From JANRKT01 sp033763355 (lineage in GTDB: Bacteria > Bacteroidota > Bacteroidia > Chitinophagales > Chitinophagaceae), in assembly GCA_033763355.1 (NCBI GenBank), contig JANRKT010000124.1, positions 1 to 12,822 of the forward strand: a stretch of 12,822 bases of DNA. The letters are read 5' to 3'. Each line of letters starts with the position of its first letter. The first letter of the stretch is position 1. Below are positions 6,549 through 12,388 of this stretch, piece after piece. The notes beneath the pieces are model-generated. The model was not told the origin of the DNA and searched no databases. It saw only the letters and a program-made list of their open reading frames with translations. A program made the translations under genes and the position numbers.

Positions 6549-8615
6549 TCAATATGCGAGGAGGTACTTTAAACGTGCCGTTACTTTATCGGCGTTGGGC
6601 AGCATAGCCTGTTCAAGTATCATATTCATTGGTACAGCGGGCAGGTCCAGTGCGCCGAGCACTTCAACAGGCGCATCAAGAAAAGTAAAACATGCTTTTG
6701 ATATACGCCCTGCAAGCGCTTCTGCAAAAGAGTTGGTTTGTTGTTCTTCGGTAAGCACAAGGCATTTGCCATGCACCTGCACCCTTTCAAAAATAAGGTC
6801 TTCATCCAGGGGGAACAAAGTACGCAGGTCAATAATTTCAATTTGCCCCGGAAATTTTTTTGCTGCTGCTTTGCCCCAGTAAATACCCATACCATAAGTC
6901 ACTACCAAACAACTGTCGCCGTTGTTCAGTGCATTTTGATCTGCCTGTAAAGCAACATTACTCTTACCAAGCGGAATGATATAGTCACGTGATGGCTCAG
7001 GCATACGGGCTTCATCAGTTCCCGGTACCTTGCTCCAGTAAAGGCCTTTGTGTTCGAGCATTACTACAGGGTTGGGGTCAAGAAAAGCAGCTTTCATCAA
7101 CCCCTTCATATCTGCTGTATTGGAAGGGTAAACAATTTTTATTCCTTTAATGGAAAGCAATGTGGTTTCAATACTTCCGCTGTGATAAGGCCCCCCACCG
7201 CCATATGCGCCTATGGGTACGCGTATGAGTGTTTGAACGGGAAATTTCCCACAGCTTAAATAACATGATTTTGAAATTTCAGTAACCAGCTGGTTAACCC
7301 CCGGGTAGATATAATCTGCAAACTGAATTTCAACAATGGGCTTTACACCTACAGCGCTCATCCCAACTGTAGAGCCAATGATGTAGGCTTCCTGTATGGC
7401 GGTATTGAATACACGGTGGTCGCCGAATTTTTCAGCAAGTGTTGCCGCCTCACGGAATACGCCGCCTAACCTTCTGCCCACATCCTGCCCATATAAAACC
7501 GCCTCCGGAAATTCTTCCATAATTTCTTTGATGGCAAAAAGGGCCGCATCCACCATCATTATTTTTTCTCCTCCGGCAGGTGAACGTTCGCCTTTTTCCC
7601 ATGTAATGGGTGTGGGAACAAAAACAAAACTTTCAGCCATATCAGGTGTCGGCTCAGGCGAAGCCACAGCATCCGCAAACTGCTTTGCTATTTCTGCAGC
7701 GCTGTTGGTTTCAATTTCTTTTATTTGTTCTTCGGGAATGCCAGTTTCAATCAACCGTTTTCTCAATCTTGGCCCGGGGTCATCTTTTGCATGAAATTCA
7801 AGGTCTTCTTTACTTCTGTAAAATTCTTTGCGCACACCGCTGGTATGATGGCCCAGCAGCGGCACTGAAGCCTGTACCAGAACGGGTGAGCGATGATGGC
7901 GTACATGGTTAATTACTTTTCCCATGGTTTCATAGCTCTCTTCAAAGTAACTGCCATCTAACCTTATCTTTTTCATTCCCGGAAAACCTGCCGCATATTC
8001 AAAAGCATCCATGGCCCTTGCTTCAGCGGCCGTAACGCTTATACCCCAGTTGTTGTCCTGCACCAGGTAAATGACAGGCAGTTTTTTTAATACGGCAAAC
8101 TGTAATGCTTCACTTACTTCTCCCTCCGTGATGCTGGCATCGCCTAAAGAACATACTACAACGGGAGGCTCTCCGGCATTTCCTTTTTTAAGGAGCTTTG
8201 AATTGCTGTATTCAAGAAATTGTATGCCCTGTGCAATACCAGTTGTGGGAATAACCTGCATGCCTGTAGCGCTGCTCTGGTGAATGATGGTGGGTTTATC
8301 GTGGTTACGGTAATTGGGGTGAGAATAATATTCCCTTCCGCCTGTAAAAATATCATCTCTTTTGGCGAGTAACTGGAGCATGAGTTCATAGGGCGTAAAA
8401 CCCAAACCGAGCAACAGGCTTTCATCGCGGTAATACGGGCTTACATAATCGCAGGGGAGTAAATGAAATGCGGTTGCCAGTTGTATGGCTTCGTGGCCCC
8501 TTGATGTGGAGTGTACATATTTGCAAACCTGCCTGTTATTTTCATAAGTATCCGCCATGGCTTTTGCATAGCACATGAGGCGGTAAGCTTTTAATAACAG
8601 TTCAGAGGCGGCCAT
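6549..8615 (-). CDS. 2-oxoacid dehydrogenase E1, fused alpha and beta subunits
   Basis: This is the thiamine-diphosphate-dependent decarboxylating component of a branched-chain or related 2-oxoacid dehydrogenase complex. In 688 residues it fuses the two E1 subunits. The alpha part (about 1-330) has the ThDP/magnesium motif from G158-D159 to N188-N189 (GDASITEGE...QDNN) and the active-site loop GHHTSG at 255-260. A linker follows at about 330-350. The beta part (about 351-688) has YGQDVG, the cofactor-activating E409 in TAIQEA, and PYHSGS around H478. The usual GDG of the motif is GDA here. BkdA/BkdB-type specificity is favoured over pyruvate by overall style, but the sequence alone does not settle it. 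No E2 or E3 gene lies in the window. The ATG at 8615 directly precedes the expected first helix, and a TACATTTG box lies 20 bases upstream. Confidence 0.94.
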   Translation of the reverse strand: MAASELLLKAYRLMCYAKAMADTYENNRQVCKYVHSTSRGHEAIQLATAFHLLPCDYVSPYYRDESLLLGLGFTPYELMLQLLAKRDDIFTGGREYYSHPNYRNHDKPTIIHQSSATGMQVIPTTGIAQGIQFLEYSNSKLLKKGNAGEPPVVVCSLGDASITEGEVSEALQFAVLKKLPVIYLVQDNNWGISVTAAEARAMDAFEYAAGFPGMKKIRLDGSYFEESYETMGKVINHVRHHRSPVLVQASVPLLGHHTSGVRKEFYRSKEDLEFHAKDDPGPRLRKRLIETGIPEEQIKEIETNSAAEIAKQFADAVASPEPTPDMAESFVFVPTPITWEKGERSPAGGEKIMMVDAALFAIKEIMEEFPEAVLYGQDVGRRLGGVFREAATLAEKFGDHRVFNTAIQEAYIIGSTVGMSAVGVKPIVEIQFADYIYPGVNQLVTEISKSCYLSCGKFPVQTLIRVPIGAYGGGGPYHSGSIETTLLSIKGIKIVYPSNTADMKGLMKAAFLDPNPVVMLEHKGLYWSKVPGTDEARMPEPSRDYIIPLGKSNVALQADQNALNNGDSCLVVTYGMGIYWGKAAAKKFPGQIEIIDLRTLFPLDEDLIFERVQVHGKCLVLTEEQQTNSFAEALAGRISKACFTFLDAPVEVLGALDLPAVPMNMILEQAMLPNADKVTARLKYLLAY

Positions 8616-8634
8616 AATTATTAAACAAGGGTTA

Positions 8635-8642
8635 CAAATGTA
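8635..8642 (-). promoter_or_regulatory. -7 promoter box (TACATTTG) for the fused E1 gene
   Basis: Read on the minus strand these bases are TACATTTG, a full match to the Bacteroidetes TAnnTTTG box. The -33 partner is poor (TTTC about 22 bases upstream). Transcription would start near 8628, leaving a leader of about a dozen bases before the ATG at 8615. The preceding gene ends in a terminator, so a promoter is needed here. Confidence 0.6.
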
Positions 8643-8680
8643 ATAACTTAAAGTATGAGTTACTGAAATGGCATAAAATG

Positions 8681-8709
8681 AAAAACCGCCTGCCTTTCGG
8701 GTAAGCGGT
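8681..8709 (-). terminator. Terminator after the FAH-family gene
   Basis: On the minus strand ACCGCTTACCC pairs with the GGCAGGCGGT arm (plus-strand arms 8685-8694 and 8700-8709). The stem has ten positions with one A-C mismatch and one G.T wobble, and a 5-base loop. It is followed by five T residues (8681-8685 as A on plus). It starts 22 bases past the FAH-family stop and separates that gene from E1. Confidence 0.8.
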
Positions 8710-8731
8710 CTTTAAAATGGTATAAAAGAAA

Positions 8732-9343
8732 TTACTTTATGGCTAATTCAAACATGCTTTCGTCTTCAATAAAGCCTTCAAATTCGTCGCCCACCACACA
8801 TTCGCCTACGCCGGGGGGTGTCCCGGTAAACACAAGGTCGCCGATGTTTAAAGAAAAATAATTGGAAATGTGGGCTATCACCTGGTCAAAATTAAAAAGC
8901 ATCTGGCTAGAATTGCCCTGCTGTACCAACTCTTTGTTTTTGTACAGGCAAAAGTTCATGTCGTTCTTTTTGGTATCGGCTGTAATATCAATCCATTTAC
9001 CGATAACCGCAGAGTTATCCCATGCCTTGGCTTTTTCCCAGGGCAGGCCTTTTGATTTCAGTTCTTCCTGAATGTCACGTGCTGTAAAGTCAATGCCAAT
9101 CGTTACTGCATTATAATATTTGCCGGCATATTTTTCCTGTATGTATTTGCCGTTTTTGCAGATGCGCAAAACCAGCTCTGCTTCATAATGAAGTTCGTTG
9201 GTAAACTCAGGGTAATAGAATGGGGTATGTGCCTGCAGTAATGCGCTCTTGGGTTTCATAAAGATGATAGGCTCATCCGGCACCTCGTTGCCAAGTTCCT
9301 TTGCATGGGCGGCATAGTTACGGCCTACGCAGAAAATTTTCAT
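8732..9343 (-). CDS. Fumarylacetoacetate hydrolase family protein (FAHD1-like)
   Basis: Enzymes of this family cleave C-C bonds in acylpyruvates or decarboxylate oxaloacetate using magnesium or manganese; the exact substrate here is not shown by sequence. The ATG at 9343 gives 203 residues beginning MKIFCVGRNYAAH, the normal start for compact FAHD1-like proteins. An upstream TTG at 9349 would add only two residues. Metal ligands are E54 and E56 in HYEAE and D85 in GIDFTARD. The family's lysine is K106 in EKAKAWD, an active-site histidine is H13, and GTPPGVG lies at 174-180. It is a single FAH domain without the N-terminal extension of true fumarylacetoacetases. It lies 137 bases after pth on the same strand and is closed by a terminator, so it may be its own unit. 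No clear promoter was found in the gap. The family call is confident; oxaloacetate decarboxylase or acylpyruvase is the best guess. Confidence 0.93.
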   Translation of the reverse strand: MKIFCVGRNYAAHAKELGNEVPDEPIIFMKPKSALLQAHTPFYYPEFTNELHYEAELVLRICKNGKYIQEKYAGKYYNAVTIGIDFTARDIQEELKSKGLPWEKAKAWDNSAVIGKWIDITADTKKNDMNFCLYKNKELVQQGNSSQMLFNFDQVIAHISNYFSLNIGDLVFTGTPPGVGECVVGDEFEGFIEDESMFELAIK

Positions 9344-9455
9344 GTTCAATAAGGTTTAAAGATTGAAAAATACTAAACGCTTTGAACGGTTTGTGTTTCA
9401 AAAAGGTTCAGGTTTATTCAGGGATAATTGGAAAGGGATATTTGTCAAGCCCGCT

Positions 9456-9475
9456 AAAATAATCAAACAATTTGA
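9456..9475 (-). terminator. Weak terminator candidate after pth
   Basis: On the minus strand TCAAA-TTG-TTTGA (9463-9475) forms a 5-bp A/T-rich stem with a 3-base loop, followed by TTATTTT. It starts only five bases after the pth stop. The stem is too weak to trust alone, and pth could read through into the FAH-family gene. Confidence 0.3.
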
Positions 9476-9479
9476 GAAA

Positions 9480-10058
9480 TCAACCCCCTAATTCTAAATT
9501 ATTTACCGCACTCATTGTATTGCTTATACCTGCCAAAGCAAAGCTTTCAATAACCCAGATACACTTGTCAATTTTCTGGTTTACAAGGGCTTTTTCATCT
9601 TCTTTCCATTTGCCCAAAACATAGTTAACCTGGGCGCCTCTGGGGTAATTGTTGCCAATGCCAAAGCGCAAACGGGGGTATTGACTGGTACCCAATGTTT
9701 CTTCAATATTTTTTAAACCGTTATGGCCTGCCGCACTACCACCCGCCCTTAGGCGAAGTTTGTTCAGGGGAAGTGCAACTTCATCAACAATTACCAGCAG
9801 CCTGTTCAGTTCAATCTTCTCTTTGTCCATCCAGTATTTCACCGCTTTGCCGCTCAGGTTCATGTAGGTGGCAGGTTTTATGCAGATGAGGGTTTTGCCT
9901 TTGTATTTTATTTCTGCTGTATCAGCAAGCCGGCCGGTAACAAAGCCGGCACCGTGTTTTTTTACAAACGCATCCACCACATCAAACCCGATGTTGTGGC
10001 GGGTATGAGCGTATTCATCTCCGATATTTCCCAATCCGGCAATTAAAAACTTTTCCAT
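9480..10058 (-). CDS. pth: Peptidyl-tRNA hydrolase (Pth)
   Basis: Pth releases peptides from prematurely dropped peptidyl-tRNAs so that the tRNA can be reused; it acts in the cytoplasm and is usually essential. The 192 residues have the family's normal length and all key residues: N11 in GLGNIG, catalytic H21 in TRHNIGFD, N67 in KPATYMNLSG, D92 in VIVDEVALPL and N113 in GHNGL. The ATG at 10058 gives the standard N-terminus (MEKFLIAGLGN). It follows rplY on the same strand, 72 bases from the rplY stop, but a perfect terminator hairpin lies between them and a TATTTTTG box sits directly before the gene. It therefore probably has its own promoter in addition to read-through from rplY. The pairing of rplY and pth is common in bacteria. 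Confidence 0.97.
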   Translation of the reverse strand: MEKFLIAGLGNIGDEYAHTRHNIGFDVVDAFVKKHGAGFVTGRLADTAEIKYKGKTLICIKPATYMNLSGKAVKYWMDKEKIELNRLLVIVDEVALPLNKLRLRAGGSAAGHNGLKNIEETLGTSQYPRLRFGIGNNYPRGAQVNYVLGKWKEDEKALVNQKIDKCIWVIESFALAGISNTMSAVNNLELGG

Positions 10059-10075
10059 GTTATTAAATGGGCCAG

Positions 10076-10083
10076 CAAAAATA
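10076..10083 (-). promoter_or_regulatory. -7 promoter box (TATTTTTG) for pth, inside the rplY terminator T-tract
   Basis: On the minus strand the bases read TATTTTTG, a full TAnnTTTG match, 17 bases before the pth ATG. They overlap the T-rich tail of the rplY terminator, whose stem ends at 10087. No TTTG is found at the -33 distance, which is occupied by the hairpin, so the promoter is plausible but incomplete. Confidence 0.45.
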
Positions 10084-10111
10084 AAAATGCCCAGCCGGTT
10101 AAGCTGGGCAT
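10078..10111 (-). terminator. Terminator after rplY
   Basis: On the minus strand ATGCCCAGC and GCTGGGCAT (plus arms 10087-10095 and 10103-10111) form a perfect 9-bp stem with a 7-base loop, followed by TTTTATTTTT. It lies 19 bases after the rplY stop codon and 28 bases before the pth start, so it should reduce read-through into pth. Confidence 0.9.
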
Positions 10112-10130
10112 CTGCTTTATTTTATCAGAA

Positions 10131-10781
10131 TTATTTTTTCTTTTCATCAGCTTTCCCGGCAGGGGCCTTGCCTGCAGGAGCGGCGGCAGCCGCCGGTGCA
10201 GCAGTCGCAGCCGGTGCAGTAGCCTCTTCCTGTTTCAACTGGCGGGTGAGGGTAACTGATGCAATAGGGATACGTGGTGAGTTGAGGATTTCATAATTGT
10301 CAATCTTCACATCTTCCACACGTATATTGCCATTCAGTTCAAGGTTGGTAATGTCCACCTCAATATTTTCTCTCAGGTATTTGGGATAGGTTTTAACCTT
10401 AAGCGCCTTCATTTTAGTTACCAGTTTGCCGCCCGCTTTTACGCCTGCAGCAGCGCCTGTAAATTTCAGCGGGATGGTGGCAACTACTTTTTTGTCTTCT
10501 ACCAGTTCAAGCAGGTCAACATGGCTTAAGCTGTCATTAATCTTGTCAAACTGGATGTCTTTTAAAATGCACTTGTAAGATTTGCCATCCAGCTTTACTT
10601 CTGCAAGCTGAAAGGCGGGTGTATAAACAAGCGGTTTAAATGCCAGGACAGGAGCGGCGAAATTAACCTCCTGTGCACCCCCGTAAATTACACCAGGCAC
10701 AAGTTCCTGAGAGCGAACCCGGTGGGTGGCTTTTTTACCGGTTTCGGTCCTCAGTTGTCCTTCGATTGTAATTGTCTTCAT
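10131..10781 (-). CDS. rplY: 50S ribosomal protein L25/CTC family, with Ala/Pro-rich tail
   Basis: L25 binds 5S rRNA in the large ribosomal subunit; the longer CTC/TL5 form, as here, also occurs as a general stress protein in other bacteria. The 216 residues comprise an N-terminal 5S-rRNA-binding domain (about 1-93, with the typical R-x-E-x-G-K-K start and PGVIYGG) and a TL5-type beta domain (about 94-183, SHVDLLELVEDKKV onward to IPIASVTL). A low-complexity tail of about 30 residues follows, rich in Ala, Pro and Lys and ending in KKK. The ATG at 10781 is unambiguous. It lies between prs and pth, all on the minus strand. The leader of about 150 bases downstream of prs contains an interleaved pair of inverted repeats, described separately. 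A terminator follows the gene. Confidence 0.96.
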   Translation of the reverse strand: MKTITIEGQLRTETGKKATHRVRSQELVPGVIYGGAQEVNFAAPVLAFKPLVYTPAFQLAEVKLDGKSYKCILKDIQFDKINDSLSHVDLLELVEDKKVVATIPLKFTGAAAGVKAGGKLVTKMKALKVKTYPKYLRENIEVDITNLELNGNIRVEDVKIDNYEILNSPRIPIASVTLTRQLKQEEATAPAATAAPAAAAAPAGKAPAGKADEKKK

Positions 10782-10801
10782 TTTTGTTTGATTTTTCCCC
10801 C

Positions 10802-10833
10802 AGCCTCTAAAGTGGAGTATGGGCTCTCTTTAG
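10802..10833 (-). promoter_or_regulatory. Possible structured leader upstream of rplY
   Basis: On the minus strand CTAAAG (10828-10833) can pair with CTTTAG (10807-10812), and AGCC (10822-10825) with GGCT (10802-10805). The two pairings interleave in the order 1-2-1'-2', as in an H-type pseudoknot. The element ends 20 bases before the rplY ATG. This is geometry only; the stems are short (6 and 4 bp). Confidence 0.3.
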
Positions 10834-10907
10834 TGAATGAGGTTTATTGTTATTAAATGGTTTACTTTCTTCTCACCCCGCTTTTAACAAAGAACACAGT
10901 CATTGTT

Positions 10908-10928
10908 TTAAATTCCCCTTCAGGGGCA
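10908..10928 (-). terminator. Weak terminator candidate after prs
   Basis: On the minus strand CCCC-TGAA-GGGG (10915-10926) forms a 4-bp G/C stem with a tetraloop, followed by AATTTAAAA. It lies eight bases past the prs stop. The stem is short, so prs and rplY may be co-transcribed at least in part. Confidence 0.35.
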
Positions 10929-10934
10929 AGGATA

Positions 10935-11894
10935 TTATTTATTCCTTAACTGCGAGTGAATGAACAAGCTGGTTATGCTCTGGTTTTCGAATGCATTGCG
11001 TATGGCAATGGCAAAAAGTTCGGAAACAGTTTGTACCTTAATTTTTGACGTTTGCCCCCTCAGCGGAATGGTATCGCAAACCACCAGTTCTTCCAGCACA
11101 CTGTTTTCAATATTGGCATAGGCATTACCGCTTAAAACAGGATGTGTGCAAAGTGCCCTTACACTTCTTGCACCTTTGTCCTTAAGCAGTTTTGCAGCCT
11201 TAGTTAATGTGCCTGCAGTATCGCATATATCATCTATAAGAACTATATCCCTGTTGGTTACTTCGCCAATCACCACCATGCTGGATATTTCATTGGCACG
11301 TTTGCGGTGTTTATCGCAAATCACCATATCTGAATTAAAGTAGCTGGCTATTTCACGTATCCTGTTGGCGCTTCCCACGTCAGGGGCCGCAAAGGTAAGG
11401 TTTTCCAGTTTAAGTTTTTCTATGTAAGGAATGAAAACTGCAGAACTGTCAAGGTGGTCAACAGGTATATCAAAATAGCCCTGTATCTGGGGCGCATGCA
11501 GGTCCATGGTGATAACCCTGTCTGCACCGGCAGCAGTTAACAGGTTGGCAACCAGCTTTGATCCTATGGCCACACGGGGTTTGTCTTTTCTGTCCTGCCG
11601 GGAATAACCATAATAAGGCATTACAGCAACAATCTTGTATGCGGATGCCCTTCTTGCCGCATCAATCATCAGCAGCAGTTCCATCAAATTATCGCTGGGT
11701 GAAAAAGTGCTTTGAATGAGGAAAACATAATCTCCGCGGATGCTTTCTAAGAAAACGGGCTGAAATTCGCCATCGCTAAAGCGTTGAATATTGATTTTTC
11801 CTAATGTGGCCCCGTATTTTTGGGCAATTTTTTCAGCCAGGTACTGGGAATTGGTACCCGAGAAGATTTTGGCAGATGCTGCAGGAATTTCCAT
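10935..11894 (-). CDS. prs: Ribose-phosphate pyrophosphokinase (PRPP synthetase)
   Basis: This cytoplasmic enzyme makes PRPP from ribose 5-phosphate and ATP for purine, pyrimidine, histidine, tryptophan and NAD synthesis. The ATG at 11894 gives 319 residues, the normal class I length. A frame reaching to 11987 would add 31 residues of basic, aromatic sequence outside the family and would cross the promoter described next. The visible signatures are the flexible loop YYGYSRQDRKDKPRVAIG (94-111), the metal/ATP site DLHAPQIQGYF (131-141), CDKHRKRANE (193-202) and the PRPP loop DDICDTAGT (221-229). The last differs from the common DTGGT by A227 for Gly, a small change that I would not expect to inactivate it. 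It begins the minus-strand series prs, rplY, pth. No Shine-Dalgarno sequence is present. Confidence 0.97.
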   Translation of the reverse strand: MEIPAASAKIFSGTNSQYLAEKIAQKYGATLGKINIQRFSDGEFQPVFLESIRGDYVFLIQSTFSPSDNLMELLLMIDAARRASAYKIVAVMPYYGYSRQDRKDKPRVAIGSKLVANLLTAAGADRVITMDLHAPQIQGYFDIPVDHLDSSAVFIPYIEKLKLENLTFAAPDVGSANRIREIASYFNSDMVICDKHRKRANEISSMVVIGEVTNRDIVLIDDICDTAGTLTKAAKLLKDKGARSVRALCTHPVLSGNAYANIENSVLEELVVCDTIPLRGQTSKIKVQTVSELFAIAIRNAFENQSITSLFIHSQLRNK

Positions 11895-11955
11895 AACCCT
11901 GTAAAACTGTATCCAAAGGGTTTTCCCGAAGCAAAACCTCCGGACTTTGGTGCGG

Positions 11956-11988
11956 CGAAGATAGAAATAAGGGGGTATATGGTACAAA
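11956..11988 (-). promoter_or_regulatory. Promoter for prs (TTTG-N21-TATCTTCG)
   Basis: On the minus strand TTTG (11985-11988) is followed after 21 bases by TATCTTCG (11956-11963), one mismatch from TAnnTTTG. Transcription would start near 11949, giving a leader of about 55 bases before the ATG at 11894. The TTTG is the end of the T-run of the upstream terminator. Confidence 0.6.
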
Positions 11989-12016
11989 AAATAAATTACC
12001 GCATGAAGCGGTAATT
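11985..12016 (-). terminator. Terminator after the small membrane-protein gene
   Basis: On the minus strand AATTACCGC and GCGGTAATT (plus arms 11994-12002 and 12008-12016) form a perfect 9-bp stem with a 5-base loop, followed by TATTTTTTG. It lies 56 bases after the stop codon at 12073 and directly before the prs promoter. Confidence 0.85.
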
Positions 12017-12072
12017 ATCATCAATTATATAAACTTACCGGGTGAACAGGGATCAGGAATGACGGCCTGCAG

Positions 12073-12303
12073 TTATTTGATAGCCGTTACCATCGCAGCA
12101 GTACTGGCAGTTGTAACCTGCTTCAGGTCTTGTTGCGGCTGGTTGTTTTTCTGCATAGCAACAATTGATTTGTTTCCGTTAAAAGCCCTGTAAATAGAAG
12201 TACAAACAAAAACTGAAAAAATCAGAACAACAAGGTACATACCTACACAAAAGAAGAAAGGTTGTAAAGAACCTACTACCAGTTGGCGGTTAGTCTTTTT
12301 CAT
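12073..12303 (-). CDS. Small hypothetical single-pass membrane protein
   Basis: I do not recognise this 76-residue protein. It has a basic N-terminus (MKKTNRQ), one hydrophobic segment at about 15-38 (from LQPFFFCVG to CTSIYRAF) with two cysteines, and a polar tail rich in Gln, Asn, Thr and Ala. The likely form is a membrane anchor with a tail of about 35 residues on one side. Support for it being a real gene comes from its surroundings: the ATG at 12303 lies about 50 bases after a promoter candidate on the same strand, a strong terminator follows the stop, and no other frame explains the region. It is divergent from radC and upstream of prs. It could be a lineage-specific hypothetical protein. 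Function is unknown, and no lipobox or enzyme motif is visible. Confidence 0.65.
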   Translation of the reverse strand: MKKTNRQLVVGSLQPFFFCVGMYLVVLIFSVFVCTSIYRAFNGNKSIVAMQKNNQPQQDLKQVTTASTAAMVTAIK

Positions 12304-12331
12304 AAGAACGAGATTTTAGTTTTTCGGTAAA

Positions 12332-12349
12332 TTGGATAACTTGGATAAT
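12332..12349. repeat. Tandem 9-base repeat TTGGATAA(C/T)
   Basis: TTGGATAAC (12332-12340) is followed immediately by TTGGATAAT (12341-12349). The pair lies between the divergent starts of the small membrane-protein gene and radC, inside the predicted leader of the former and near the -33 position for radC. It could be an operator or chance. Confidence 0.35.
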
Positions 12350-12371
12350 CGCTAAAACGAAGATATTTTAA
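12341..12371 (+). promoter_or_regulatory. Weak promoter candidate for radC
   Basis: TTG (12341-12343) is followed after 20 bases by TATTTTAA (12364-12371), which keeps TA and the first two T residues of TAnnTTTG. The spacing is right and the ATG lies nine bases further on, but the -7 match is partial. It would give a nearly leaderless transcript. Confidence 0.3.
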
Positions 12372-12388
12372 CAAATATTATGTTGCAA
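12358..12388 (-). promoter_or_regulatory. Promoter candidate for the small membrane-protein gene (TTG-N20-TATCTTCG)
   Basis: On the minus strand TTG (12386-12388) is followed after 20 bases by TATCTTCG (12358-12365), the same -7 octamer as at the prs promoter. The start would fall near 12351, about 48 bases upstream of the ATG at 12303. The -33 element lies inside the first codons of radC on the other strand. Confidence 0.5.

Noticed and set aside
6460..6882. Plus-strand frame of about 140 codons opposite the E1 gene
   Set aside because: It lies almost wholly antisense to a well-supported E1 coding region, and its serine-rich composition is typical of a shadow frame.
7396..7794. Plus-strand frame of about 132 codons opposite E1
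   Set aside because: It is antisense to conserved E1 sequence, with no recognisable domain and no independent signals.
9364..9420. Repeated TTTGAA/GGTTTG/GGTTCA words in the pth-FAH gap as possible CRISPR or operator repeats
   Set aside because: The words are short and irregularly spaced with no conserved unit; they do not form an array or a clear palindrome.
10131..10220. Ala/Pro-rich tail of L25 as a possible frameshift artefact
   Set aside because: Low-complexity Ala/Pro/Lys tails are common on Bacteroidota L25/CTC proteins, and the frame remains open to a stop that is followed by a good terminator.
11895..11987. N-terminal extension of prs by 31 residues
   Set aside because: The extra sequence is outside the PRPP synthetase family and crosses a promoter with good TTTG/TATCTTCG spacing; the ATG at 11894 gives the normal length.
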